Shown here: positions 1 through 8,667 of the stretch, one piece after another
Layout: every line of letters begins with the position of its first letter
How positions within the stretch are numbered: position 1 is the first letter of the stretch
NCBI RefSeq assembly: GCF_019931195.1
Contig: NZ_JAIOUO010000009.1
Location: 1 to 64,000 of the forward strand
Length of the DNA stretch: 64,000 bases
Direction of reading: 5' to 3'
Source of the DNA: Marinobacter sp. F4216
Lineage (GTDB): Bacteria > Pseudomonadota > Gammaproteobacteria > Pseudomonadales > Oleiphilaceae
Notes under the pieces: model-generated
Database searches by the model: none
The model's input: the letters and a program-made list of their open reading frames with translations, nothing else
What the model was told of the DNA's origin: nothing
Position numbers and translations under genes: made by a program

Positions 1-51
1 GCCATGGGAATACCTGGCGAAACACCAACGGGCGGAAAACTCTAATCAGCG

Positions 52-279
52 GTGCAACTGAAACAGGGGTGTTTACAGCACTATTTGCGCAGTGAACTGC
101 GTCGTCGAAACGTCCATGCAGGGCTGGTAGACGCCTGGATGGGACACTGGCTGGACGGTCAGGAACCGATGGGGCGCTATTCAACGCTTAGTCCTGTCGA
201 GTTTGCCTCAAGCATTGAACCGGTGGTCAGTGACATCCTGGATGACATGGGCTGGACGGTTGAGGAAGGACTGTCATGA
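52..279 (+). CDS. C-terminal part of a tyrosine-recombinase-like protein, probably truncated or frameshifted
   Basis: The 75 residues look like the extreme C-terminus of a large site-specific integrase: an arginine-rich helix (LRSELRRRNV), then WMGHW followed by GQEPMGRYSTLSP, the pattern after the last catalytic His in long tyrosine recombinases. The GTG at 52 overlaps the TGA of another frame at 58-60, whose last residues (PWEYLAKHQRAEN) also look coding. So this may be a gene running in from the left and broken near 50, or a small downstream ORF. Its TGA overlaps the ATG of the next gene (ATGA at 276-279), implying translational coupling. Seen: motifs and overlap. Inferred: family and truncation. 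Confidence 0.5.
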   Translation: MQLKQGCLQHYLRSELRRRNVHAGLVDAWMGHWLDGQEPMGRYSTLSPVEFASSIEPVVSDILDDMGWTVEEGLS

Positions 280-3200
280 GTCGTTATGTTCCGGTTGAAG
301 ATCGCGCCTATGGCGATGAAGTGCGCGCCGAGAACCGTGGTCGAGTTGTGGAGCGAGAACGTCAAGCCGTGGATCGGTATCTCGAAGAGCGCTGTCAGGA
401 CATTCTGACGGGACAATGTTCGAATACGCTCTCCGAGCATAGGATTGATCAGCTATTTGCGGCTGTAAAAGAGGGTGTTTCTGGGAACAAGCTAAAAATC
501 CGGCACAACTACCTCGTGCACAGACTGCAGCAGGCTGCACGCGAGCATAATCTGGATTTGCCCAATCAGCAGCGGATGCTCGTACTGCATGGAGAGTCTG
601 CCCCCGCGACGCCTGCAGGGTTCGAGGAGTTGGCGACTAGCCACGGTTGGGTGGACGGTTTTTGGGACGACATCGAAAACCCGCTCAGCCGCGACGGGTT
701 CGATACGGAAAAACTCGATGCCGGGCGTCTCCTGTTCAGTTGTATCGTATTCGGCGGGGTGCATAGCCGGAAGAAATTGGAGCTGTTGGTAGACGCCATT
801 CCAAAGGGTGTCTGGCATTTGGAGGAGCTCACTTGGATGGATGTTGAGACCAGCACAGGGTTGTGGCGCTGGTTCCCCGATCCTGTGTCAACTTTGCTGC
901 TTCAGCGCTGGTACAAAACCTACGGTGTGGGGCACTGGCCCCGTGCAAACAACACCGATGCGCCACGGCTTATCTTCCATTTTCTAAAGTTCCTCAATCG
1001 GCTTCCTGAGGCGGAAACTAGGCCAAAGGTTGTGTTCCGAAAACTGATCGATGCATCCGCCACGCGAGACGCGACCTGGCTGGAGGGTGTCTTTCATCAT
1101 ATCCAGCACACCCACGGAGCCATCGTGTCTTTGCCCAAGGAGGCATGGGCACGGTTATTGACCAGGCAGGTTGCGTTTCAAGCACACGAAATAGAGAGAT
1201 ACGAAGGAGCTAATCCAGCCACGGCTCTCCGTCCCTTGACCGGTCGATGCGATTCGGACGCTTTTGCCGGCGTGGGAGCCATTCAGGCGGTATTGAGGCA
1301 GGCTACCCGCATAAGTGAAGCGGGTGAACGGGACAAAACCTATCAGCACTTGACGGCTATTGCCGAGGATGACTCGTGGGCCCCTATTGTTCGTGTGCTG
1401 GCACGCTGGACCGCCCATCTCCGTCGATTTGGTGGCCAGCAGAAGCGTTTGGTGATTAGCAGTATCCAACGTTACCTGACGACGATAGCCAACCCGCTGG
1501 TTAGCCTTCTCGCAACAACGGATGATTTGAATGCGTTGGGGGAGGATGAATGGCAAGAGCTATACGATCGACTGTGCTCTGGTGCATCCTGCCGTAAACG
1601 GCGCGCCGATCGGGCGGTTGTTGCCGGATGGTTCCATGAATTTCTGGTTGAGCAGTTTGGAATGCCGGAAGTGGAAATCGAGGGTGCCACCACCAACGGG
1701 GAAACAGATGCAAATCTTCTGACGCCAGCAGAGTACGTTCGGGCTCAGAGTATGCTGGAACACTCCGATGCGAGTACCCGCCTGATAAAGATTCAGAAGT
1801 TGGTGCTGATGCTCGGATTCCGCTGCGGGTTGCGCCGTACAGAAGTTCAAAAGATTCTTATCAAAGATGTTCAGGGGCTGATGGCCCCAGTATCAAAGCG
1901 CCCCGAGCTGTTTACGAGAGGCAACAAGTTCGCTGGCCAGAAAAGCAGCAGTGGCACCAGACGGCTGCCCCTTTGGGCGCTGTTGACTAAAGTTGAGCTG
2001 AACCAGCTAGCGGACTGGTATCAGTACCGACTGAAAGAGCCCAACACCACCGGTAGCGATTTGTTGTTCTGTGCCCCCCAGCGAGGCCGTGAACTTATTC
2101 CTCAGCGCGAGTTGTTTACGCCCATCCAGGAAGCAATGCGCATGGCCTCGGGCACGCCCAGTCTGCGGTTCCATCACCTTCGACACGCCTGTGTCACGCT
2201 CACCGGGCTGCGTTTGTTTGAGCGACGCCCAGGGGAACTCATGCAAGAAAAATGGGCAAGGGATGACTCTGGAAATATGGCGATGCCTCTGGAAATATGG
2301 CGATGCCTCACTGGGGGCGAGATATGTTTGCGATTGCCAACCGGTCAGCAGAGTGGGCCCCTACCCGAGATAAGTTATGGTTTTTGGCCTTATTGGCTGG
2401 CCACGCGTCCCCGAGCCAGACTCTGCAAAGCTATGCCCACTTGATGGATTACATTGGTGGCATGCGACAGCGTGAGCGCCAACTGCCGACACTGACCCTG
2501 AAGGCGCAGGCCAACCTGCTGAGGGTATCGCCCGGATCCGTGGAGGTGTTTCGGAATCGACATGGCCTCAAAGGCCCGACAACGGCTCTTGAGTTGGCCG
2601 ATGTCTCCCATCGACGGTGGCCTGCAGGTGTTTGTCTCACGGCCGGTAAGAATCTGAGCGTGTTCACGATGCCTGATCACTTGGCGATCTCTGATCGGTT
2701 GGAACCTGAACCCCAAACGGCATTCATGATTTACGATGCGCTCTTTCGGTTTAACTGGCTGGTTGCAGACGGCCTGAACCGAGAGGCTGCGGTTTCCAGC
2801 GTTGCTCAAACCCTGAACTTGTCGGTCGCTACGCTTGATGCTTGGCTCAATCGGGGCAAGCATCTCATGCAGCAGCCGGTTCATGAGGGAACCCATCGCA
2901 GTAGGTTCTCAAGAAATCCCCTAAATGACGCGCAAGATGTTGCGTTCAAGGACGGTCTTGGTGGCGTTCGGATGCCGGAACTCCCGGAGTGCCTTGCGCC
3001 CCCTAAGGCTGAAGTGGCCCGAGGGCTTGTGGAAGACATTTTTGAGCGGGTTGGTCGGTGGCTGCGTGAAGAGCCTGAAATGGCTTATGCTGCATTGCGA
3101 ACCGTAACCGGCGCGATTTCGAGCAGCAAAACACAGATCTCATTTACTAAGGATCGGGATAAGCGAGCGTACCTGGAATTCCTTGAGCGGGCCGGACTCA

Positions 3201-3520
3201 AACACTTGACCAGAGTCCGGGTGAGGGCGCCAGAAAGGGAATTACCAGACAGAGTGGTGAAGGCTCATTGGTCGGATCAGTTCAAGGTTCCCAAAGCACG
3301 GGTCGTGATTGCGTCCGAGGTTTCGAGGGGGCATCGTTTTCCGTTTGGGAGTGCCCAGGTTGAGGTTAAGCCTGAGCCAAAACTCGGGAAGAGTGGGGCG
3401 CAGAACACGATGAATGCGCTGAGGTTTGCGGTGTTTACGCTGATGCTGTCCTGTGCCGGGGACTCCACGATTGAAAAGACATTCAGTAAGGAGGTCGATC
3501 ATCAGCCTTCCCTGGCCTGA
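276..3520 (+). pseudogene. Very large tyrosine recombinase/integrase, split by a 20-bp tandem duplication
   Basis: Two ORFs (276-2444 and 2297-3520) together encode about 1074 residues. The first holds the catalytic Arg region (GFRCGLRRTEV, about residue 520) and the HxxR box (FHHLRHACVTL, about residue 630). The second continues with LLAGHASPSQTLQSYAHL, the late His/Trp box and nucleophilic Tyr, then about 350 residues of unknown C-terminal sequence. The frame is lost at a perfect 20-bp direct repeat (2267-2306); removing one copy joins the two ORFs in frame. As it stands the first product has Arg and HxxR but no tyrosine, so the enzyme should be dead. A long recombinase overlapping an upstream recombinase gene recalls multi-recombinase modules (Tn554 tnpAB, RIT or gamma-mobile-trio elements); which one is not settled. 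Confidence 0.75.
2267..2306. repeat. 20-bp perfect tandem duplication causing a frameshift
   Basis: CTCTGGAAATATGGCGATGC occurs twice back to back (2267-2286 and 2287-2306). Twenty is not a multiple of three, and deleting one unit restores a continuous recombinase frame, so the duplication is the direct cause of the split. Confidence 0.9.
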
Positions 3521-3559
3521 GATCTTTCATCCCTGATGAGGGGCAGCGTCTTGTCGTCG

Positions 3560-4429
3560 CTACAGCGTGAATGGGCTTGAGGACGAGTCAGTCCTGTATC
3601 GGGTTGCCGGGTTGACCCGTTCTGACCGGAGATGATCGGTAATGATGTGGGCCATCTGAACGGTCATGGCTGATGGATGGGGCTGATCATACTTCCCGAT
3701 CCGGTGCATGGACGTGATGACCAACTGGATCATTCGGGCCGCTTCCCGGTTGGTTTCTTTCAACCAATCGAGCTCTTTGGAAAGCATGTCCAGAGTTTTC
3801 AGAACCACTTTGAACGGGTCGGTTTGGGCCGCGCCTTCAAGCTCGATACGACCCACCCCTTGAAGAAGCCCCGCAATGGCGGTCTGCCAGCGTTCTTCTT
3901 CCGTGAATCCGTGGCACGCATCAAACGACCTCATCGCTACATCCAGGCTGTGAAGGGCCAGACTTCCAGGTGTCTGATAGCCTCGTTCCAACATGGGAGC
4001 GTTCATAAATCGCAGGCCCACCGAGGGTCGGCCAAGCACCCGCCGGACAAATTCGATGAGGGCTTGTTGCGGGCAGTCTTCGATAAACTGCTCAATGTCG
4101 AGCGGGATGTCGGGATAGTGGAGCTTGGATTCCGGCAGATGCAGCAACGTGTACGGACTGTCCAACAGAATCACCGAGTCGGACCGTGAGACGGCCGCGC
4201 CTGGTTTCCCCTTCCAGAGCACCAGTTGCACCGCCAAATCCGGGATTTCGGTGAGCTGAAGTTCTGAATGCGGTTGGAACATCACCACCTGATAGGTCTC
4301 GAACGAGTTTTCGATAGTCAGTTCCAACACGGGGAGTTTGTTCTCTGTTGGGATTTCTGTCAGAGACGTGATGGTACCAATGAAAATCTCGGGTTCGCTT
4401 TGCCAGTCGGTATTGACGATCACGCTCAT
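3560..4429 (-). CDS. Hypothetical protein, possible OB-fold plus degenerate HD-domain protein
   Basis: 289 residues of unrecognised function. The first 100 or so are beta-rich and OB-like (IFIGTITSLTE, then VLELTIENSFETYQVVMF). Residues about 150-260 are helical and resemble an HD-hydrolase layout: TPGSLALHSLDVAMRS aligns with the H-S-x-x-V-A helix of HD proteins, and AIAGLLQGVGRI sits where ALLHDIGK would normally be, so the metal-binding HD pair reads QG. ITSMHRIGKYDQPHP follows where a later His is expected. If correct, this is an inactive HD fold joined to an OB domain, as in YhaM or MobH-type proteins. It is the last gene of a minus-strand run with the 89-aa ORF (4-bp ATGA overlap) and the integrase. 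The family call is inference. Confidence 0.5.
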   Translation of the reverse strand: MSVIVNTDWQSEPEIFIGTITSLTEIPTENKLPVLELTIENSFETYQVVMFQPHSELQLTEIPDLAVQLVLWKGKPGAAVSRSDSVILLDSPYTLLHLPESKLHYPDIPLDIEQFIEDCPQQALIEFVRRVLGRPSVGLRFMNAPMLERGYQTPGSLALHSLDVAMRSFDACHGFTEEERWQTAIAGLLQGVGRIELEGAAQTDPFKVVLKTLDMLSKELDWLKETNREAARMIQLVITSMHRIGKYDQPHPSAMTVQMAHIITDHLRSERVNPATRYRTDSSSSPFTL

Positions 4430-4695
4430 GCGAAGGCCTCCTGTGTGGTGACAAGCAAACGCTCCAAACGCTTGAGCAATTCGGGCAGTGGATCCTGACG
4501 TGCTTCGCTATGCATCAGTGAAAGCTCGTTTTCCACCCAGTGAGTGAGCGCAACGAGGTTGGAACTTTCATCCCCATCGCCAAGCAGGTAGACAAGGTTA
4601 TTCCCTTCAGGGATGCACAGGGAGAAGGCAAGGGCGCCGGCCAGCCGATGTGCGAAAGCCTTTCGGCTAATGGAAAAGGTGTGAGATTGGTTCAT
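4426..4695 (-). CDS. Small hypothetical protein in the integrase operon
   Basis: 89 residues with no recognised motif. It is mixed hydrophobic and acidic with a C-terminal helix rich in Leu, Glu and Arg (LPELLKRLERLLV). Its start touches the stop of the integrase and its own stop overlaps the start of the next gene, so int, this ORF and the HD-like gene form a tightly coupled minus-strand operon. That arrangement supports its being a real gene despite its size. It could be an accessory or DNA-binding factor of the element; function unknown. Confidence 0.55.
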   Translation of the reverse strand: MNQSHTFSISRKAFAHRLAGALAFSLCIPEGNNLVYLLGDGDESSNLVALTHWVENELSLMHSEARQDPLPELLKRLERLLVTTQEAFA

Positions 4696-5891
4696 TAGTC
4701 AGACTCCTTGCTGGGATCAGTTTTCGCGTCAAATTCGGTCAGAAGCAGCCGCTCAAAAGCACTGCCATCTCGACGGGTGAGGTTCGGTACGTACCGGCTG
4801 TAGACCCGAAACAGCATTTCTGTGGTGGTATGCCCCATCTGTCGGGCGATCCATTCCGGGTTTTCCCCTGCAGCCAGCCACAACGTGGCTGCCGTATGGC
4901 GCGTTTGGTAGGGCCGCCGTTTGCGTAGCCCAAGGTGGCGGAGCAAGGGATACCAGACCCGTTTCGTCACGTTGTTGTGATTCAGCGGCCCGCCTGTTCG
5001 GGTACAGAACACAAACTCCATGTTCCCGGTGGCTTTCTTCTGATCGTTCAGTGCGTCCATAACTGGCTGAGACATCTCGATAGTGCGGAAAGAACCATCG
5101 TTCTTTGTGTACTCCAGGCGCCCCTGAACCAGTGATTGGCGGACCAGAATTTGACGGCGCTTGAAGTCCACATGGTCCCACTGGAGCCCGTCGATCTCGC
5201 CGGTACGCATACCGGTGAAGAACCGCACGGTGTAGTAGTTCCGGAAGTCGGCGCGAACGGTCTCGATGATCTGCTTAACCTCATCAATGCCGAACGGTTC
5301 CACGTCCGTCCTCGGCACCCTCAGCGATTTAATCCCATGGTAGGGTGAGCTAAACTCGAACCGGTTGGCTGCTTCGCTAAGGATCATGCGCAAAGGCGTC
5401 ATGATTCGGTTGATTCGACTGGCTGAAAGATGTTTTCCGCTCCGGGTTGTAACTTTGGCGAGTGAGGCCCGGAAATCGAGAATGTCTTTCTTGGTGATGC
5501 AGCCAACTTCCTTCTCCCCGAAATGGGGATTGAGGTAGTTCTTCAGTGTTCCTTCCACCGTGCTGGCGTGTGACCTGCGCCACTGGATGTTCATCTCACC
5601 CAGCCAATCCGCAGCAAACGTCGAGAACAGCGGCGTGTCATGTGCTTCCCTGGTCCGCATCAGCTCCGCCTGTTTCGTGAACTCCTTGGCCCGAGGGCTG
5701 TTCGGGAAGAACTTGTGATACTCGAAGGTTCCGAGGGTGATTTCGGCCTCAATGCGCTTGAGGATGTTTTCGAGTTTCTTTCGGTTTGCTGGGGTGTTGT
5801 CGAGAGCGGTCTGCTCCCTGCAACGTTTACCGCCGAACCGAAAATCGAAAAAGAGTTTGCCCGTCTCCGGACGCTCGGCGATTTTACCCAC
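4695..5891 (-). CDS. int: Phage-type tyrosine recombinase (integrase)
   Basis: Site-specific recombinase that would integrate and excise the element. An N-terminal arm-binding region (FFDFRFGGKRCREQTAL) resembles the DUF3596 type. A SAM-like core-binding domain follows at about residues 90-190. The catalytic domain carries Arg in FFTGMRTGEI (about 227), Lys in the beta-hairpin YTKNDG, the box YQTRHTAATL (about 329, Tyr in the usual first His position as in this subfamily), the late QMGH, and nucleophile Tyr in YSRYVPN (about 363). All catalytic residues are present, so the enzyme looks intact. I chose GTG at 5891 because AGGAGG lies 7-8 nt upstream; a longer frame to GTG at 5936 has no comparable site and would overlap the excisionase more. 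At 5891 it overlaps the excisionase stop by 8 bp, typical of xis-int coupling. Confidence 0.85.
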   Translation of the reverse strand: MGKIAERPETGKLFFDFRFGGKRCREQTALDNTPANRKKLENILKRIEAEITLGTFEYHKFFPNSPRAKEFTKQAELMRTREAHDTPLFSTFAADWLGEMNIQWRRSHASTVEGTLKNYLNPHFGEKEVGCITKKDILDFRASLAKVTTRSGKHLSASRINRIMTPLRMILSEAANRFEFSSPYHGIKSLRVPRTDVEPFGIDEVKQIIETVRADFRNYYTVRFFTGMRTGEIDGLQWDHVDFKRRQILVRQSLVQGRLEYTKNDGSFRTIEMSQPVMDALNDQKKATGNMEFVFCTRTGGPLNHNNVTKRVWYPLLRHLGLRKRRPYQTRHTAATLWLAAGENPEWIARQMGHTTTEMLFRVYSRYVPNLTRRDGSAFERLLLTEFDAKTDPSKESD

Positions 5892-6120
5892 GGCACACCC
5901 CTCCTGCGGCCATTGGCACAGCGAACGCGTGGGCACTGGAATGATTCAGCATGTCCTGCTCAATAACATCCCAGATATAGAGAATCTTTCGGCCACCAAA
6001 CGGGCGGATGTAATGCACCCCCTCCAGGAGAACGGAGTCTTTCAGGCGTTCACGAATCGTTCGTGTGTCGTACTTGATGCGCTTTGCCAGTTCTTGGGTG
6101 GTGAGGTATTCCTGTGACAT
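5884..6120 (-). CDS. xis: Excisionase/AlpA-like helix-turn-helix protein
   Basis: 78 residues with a winged-helix DNA-binding pattern at the N-terminus: YLTTQELAKRIKYDTRTIRERL, then a wing GGRKILYIWDVIE, as in excisionases and AlpA-type regulators. It would bend att DNA and direct the integrase toward excision. ATG at 6120 is preferred over the upstream in-frame ATG at 6159 because AAAGGAG sits 7 nt before it. It directly precedes and overlaps int, and faces a divergent HTH regulator across 150 bp. Confidence 0.7.
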   Translation of the reverse strand: MSQEYLTTQELAKRIKYDTRTIRERLKDSVLLEGVHYIRPFGGRKILYIWDVIEQDMLNHSSAHAFAVPMAAGGVCRG

Positions 6121-6270
6121 AAGAATGCTCCTTTGGTATCTTCGTTTACTGGAGGACAAAAGAGTTTTTAATTAACCAAAATGTTCTCCTGAAGATCATT
6201 ATGCACTCATAAAGACCTCTTGCAAGTCTTTTTGATCTCCTGCGGGTTAATTTGTTCTTTGGTGGGCCGA
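6121..6270. promoter_or_regulatory. Divergent control region between xis and the HTH regulator
   Basis: 150 bp, AT-rich relative to its surroundings, with several dyads: AATTAACC (6170-6177) against GGTTAATT (6245-6252); AAAGAC (6211-6216) against GTCTTT (6226-6231); and AGATCA near 6192 against TGATCT near 6233. Such nested symmetry between an excisionase and a small XRE-type regulator suggests operators for a genetic switch. Exact promoters are not assigned. Confidence 0.4.
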
Positions 6271-6477
6271 ATGATTAAGTGCCATCTATCCAGGTTGATG
6301 GGTGAGAAGAAGCTCAAAATTGTTGATGTGGCGAGAGAAACCGGGGTGAATCGGGGAACGATTACCCGCCTCTATCACGAGACAGCCAGTCGAGTTGAGT
6401 TAGACGTGATTGAAGCCTTGTGTCGGTATCTTGATTGCGAGGTTGGTGAGTTGTTCGAGTACGTAAACGAAAAATAA
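6271..6477 (+). CDS. Small XRE/Cro-type HTH regulator
   Basis: 68 residues, almost all one helix-turn-helix domain: LSRLMGEKKLKIVDVARETG, then VNRGTITRLYHE and LDVIEALCRYLDCEVGELFEY, the short Cro/C1 form ending in the typical CxxxELFEY helix. It probably represses xis-int and itself by binding the dyads just upstream. ATG at 6271 starts the domain properly (a longer frame to 6220 adds an unrelated leader). It ends 25 bp before mrr and might be co-transcribed with it. Confidence 0.75.
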   Translation: MIKCHLSRLMGEKKLKIVDVARETGVNRGTITRLYHETASRVELDVIEALCRYLDCEVGELFEYVNEK

Positions 6478-6502
6478 GTATTCAGAAGGAGCTGTTCTTT
6501 CC

Positions 6503-7417
6503 ATGGCCATCCCGGACTTCCAATCGGTAATGCGACCCGTCCTCCAGGCTGTAAGCGATGGCCAGCCCAGGTCACTGGCAGACGTGAAGGAGGCGGTGAA
6601 AGATTTCTTTGGTCTTTCTGAGGACGAAAGGAAAGAACGACTGCCCTCTGGCAATCAAACGGTGATAAACAACAGAGTGGGCTGGGCTCGTACTTATCTG
6701 AATAAAGCTGGCCTTCTGAGCATCCCGGAAAGAGGGATGGTTCAGATCACTGAACGCGGACAAAGTGCCCTTCAGCAAGGCCCGGAACGGATAAGCGTAG
6801 CTTGGCTTAAACAGTTTCCGGAATTCCATGAGTTCCATACCCACAAACCCAAGGCGGCAGCTGATCCCTCGATATCTGACGATGAGCAGATCGAAGAGGT
6901 TACGCCCGATGAGCAGCTAGCTTCGGCCCATCAGTCCTTGATGGAAAACCTCGCAGATGAGGTTTTGGATAGCATTCGGAAGGCCTCTCCCACCTTTTTC
7001 GAGAAACTGGTGGTGGATCTCATGATATCCATGGGGTACGGGGGTTCTAGAAAAGAAGCCGGGCAAGCAACGCAGGCCACCAATGATGATGGAATTGACG
7101 GCATCATAAAGGAAGACAAGCTGGGCCTGGACACCATCTATCTGCAAGCCAAACGCTGGACGAATACGGTCCATCGCCCTGAAATTGACAAGTTTATTGG
7201 TGCGTTGACCCGTCAGCGCGCGCGCAAAGGGGTCTTCCTGACTACGTCTGACTTTTCTTCGGGGGCTCGTGATGCTGCTGCCGGTCTCGACATGAAAGTC
7301 GTTCTGATCGACGGAAGGGAGCTGGCGCAGTTGATGATAGAGAGCAACCTAGGAGTGAACGTCAAGGAAGTCTACGAAGTGAAACAAGTGGATCTCGACT
7401 ATTTCATCGAGGAGTAG
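6503..7417 (+). CDS. mrr: Type IV restriction endonuclease Mrr
   Basis: Modification-dependent nuclease that cuts methylated foreign DNA. 304 residues, the usual Mrr length. The N-terminal winged-helix Mrr_N domain (about 1-95) has NNRVGWARTYLNKAGLL and a wing ending in ITERGQ. The C-terminal PD-(D/E)xK domain (about 150-300) has FEKLVVDLMISMGYGG, then DDGIDGII and IYLQAKRW, giving the catalytic Asp and the QxK pair, and later GVFLTTSDFSSGARDAA. AAGGAG lies 11 nt upstream of ATG. A decayed IS begins 7 bp after its stop and separates it from the helicase gene, with which it may once have been contiguous. Confidence 0.9.
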   Translation: MAIPDFQSVMRPVLQAVSDGQPRSLADVKEAVKDFFGLSEDERKERLPSGNQTVINNRVGWARTYLNKAGLLSIPERGMVQITERGQSALQQGPERISVAWLKQFPEFHEFHTHKPKAAADPSISDDEQIEEVTPDEQLASAHQSLMENLADEVLDSIRKASPTFFEKLVVDLMISMGYGGSRKEAGQATQATNDDGIDGIIKEDKLGLDTIYLQAKRWTNTVHRPEIDKFIGALTRQRARKGVFLTTSDFSSGARDAAAGLDMKVVLIDGRELAQLMIESNLGVNVKEVYEVKQVDLDYFIEE

Positions 7418-7485
7418 TAATACTGAATCGCCACCAGTTTGCTAGACGCCTTTCAGCCATCAAAAATGGCAGTCAGAGAAGTGCC

Positions 7486-7766
7486 TATGAGGCAACAATC
7501 TTTTTCCCGAAGAATTTAAAATTGAAGGTGTGAGTCAGGTGAGGGATCGAGGCCGCAGTGAGGCCCAAGTGGCCAACCGACTGGAAGTTACCTCCCTCAG
7601 CCTATGCGCCTGGATCAGAAAGTACGGCCCTGAAGCCAATCAGCATCAAGCTAAGGCGGATGTGCAAGCTGAAATTCGACGGCTGCAGAAAGAGTTGAAG
7701 CGCGTCACCGAGGAGCGCGACATCCTAAAAAAAACCGCGACGTACTTCGCCAAACAGTCCGAGTGA
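7486..7766 (+). pseudogene. IS3-family transposase OrfA, frameshifted start
   Basis: The HTH/leucine-zipper protein of an IS3 element. ATG at 7486 reads MRQQSF and then leaves frame at a run of T (7501-7505); dropping one T continues as PEEFKIEGVSQVRDRGRSEA, the classic OrfA start. The rest (7530-7766) is open and ends with the usual KELKRVTEERDILKK zipper. The gene overlaps orfB by 4 nt. Confidence 0.75.
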
Positions 7767-8634
7767 GGTACGCCTTCATCGCAAATTACAGTGAGTAGTG
7801 GCCGGTTCACAGGCTTTGCAGTTCGCTGGATGTTCATCCCAGCCGCTTCTATGCCTGGAAACGATCACTACGATCCAGGCGATGCCGGGAAGATGAGTGC
7901 TTGTCTGGGCTGATCAAACAATTTTGGCTGGAATCTGGGGCGGTGTATGGATACCGAAAGATTCAGAGCGACTTGCGCGAATGTGGTGAGCGATGCGGCC
8001 CAAATCGTGTTCATCGGTTAATGCGCAGCGTGGGTTTACCTGCCCAAGTGGGTTACCTAAGGCCTCGTCATAAGGCTGGACAAATGCATAAGGTGACACC
8101 GAATCTGTTGAAACGCCAATTTAACTCGGGTGCGCCGAATGAGAGTTGGGTGACGGATATTGCCCACATCCGTGTTCACGAAGGCTGGCGGTATTTGGCC
8201 GTTGTATTGGACTTGTTCTCGCGTCGCGTCATCGGTTGGTCCATGTAGTCACGGATTACAAAAGAACTGGTGTTGGATGCACTGCTGATGGCGGTTTGGC
8301 GTCGCAAGCCGGCAGGCAAGGTAATCATTCGTTCTGATCAGGGTAGCCAGTACACCAGCCATGATTGGGGTGCATACCTGAAAGCCCATGGTTTGGAGAT
8401 GAGCATGAGCCTGCTCGGAAAATGTTATGACAATGCGGTGGCCGAAAGCTTTTCCAGCTACTAAAGCGCGAGCGTGTGAAATGGAAAATCTACAACACTC
8501 GGGATGAGGGCTGGGCCGATATCTCCGATTACATCGAGCTGTTTTATAACAATCGCCGCCGCAATGGTTTTAATGGCCACTTGTCGCAAGTAGGGTGTGA
8601 GCAGCTTCACCACGAATGGTTGGAAAGTGTCTAA
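7763..8634 (+). pseudogene. IS3-family transposase OrfB (DDE), two nonsense codons and one frameshift
   Basis: Reads from GTG 7763 with an in-frame TAG at 7796 (SE-stop-WPVHRLC, where IS3 relatives have Gln), then HTH_21 sequence (YGYRKIQSDLRE, RVHRLMR). The rve catalytic core follows: WVTDIAHIRV (first Asp), a second TAG at 8246, SDQGSQYTSHDW (second Asp), and NAVAESF (Glu). After AESF one T is missing from the T run, so the C-terminus LLKRERVK to the TAA at 8632 is out of frame. Both TAG codons are one C-to-T change from CAG. Confidence 0.8.
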
Positions 8635-8667
8635 AGAGCTGGTCGCGATTCAATGCAGGGAAATTAA

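Larger units (their letters stand above)
7424..8652 (+). mobile_element. Decayed IS3-family element (IS51-like group)
   Basis: About 1.23 kb bounded by imperfect terminal inverted repeats. The left end TGAATCGCCACCAG (7424 onward) matches the reverse complement of the right end TGAATCGCGACCAG (to 8652), and TAGAC is conserved further in. Inside are orfA and orfB with IS3-type overlap. Both are broken: an extra T at the start of orfA, in-frame TAGs at 7796 and 8246, and a missing T near 8452 in orfB. No target duplication is visible. The element sits between mrr and the helicase gene and can no longer transpose by itself. Confidence 0.8.

Noticed and set aside
7414..8660. Target-site duplication around the IS3-family element
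   Set aside because: The bases flanking 7424 and 8652 (TAC and ATG) do not match; either mutated or the ends are a few bases off.
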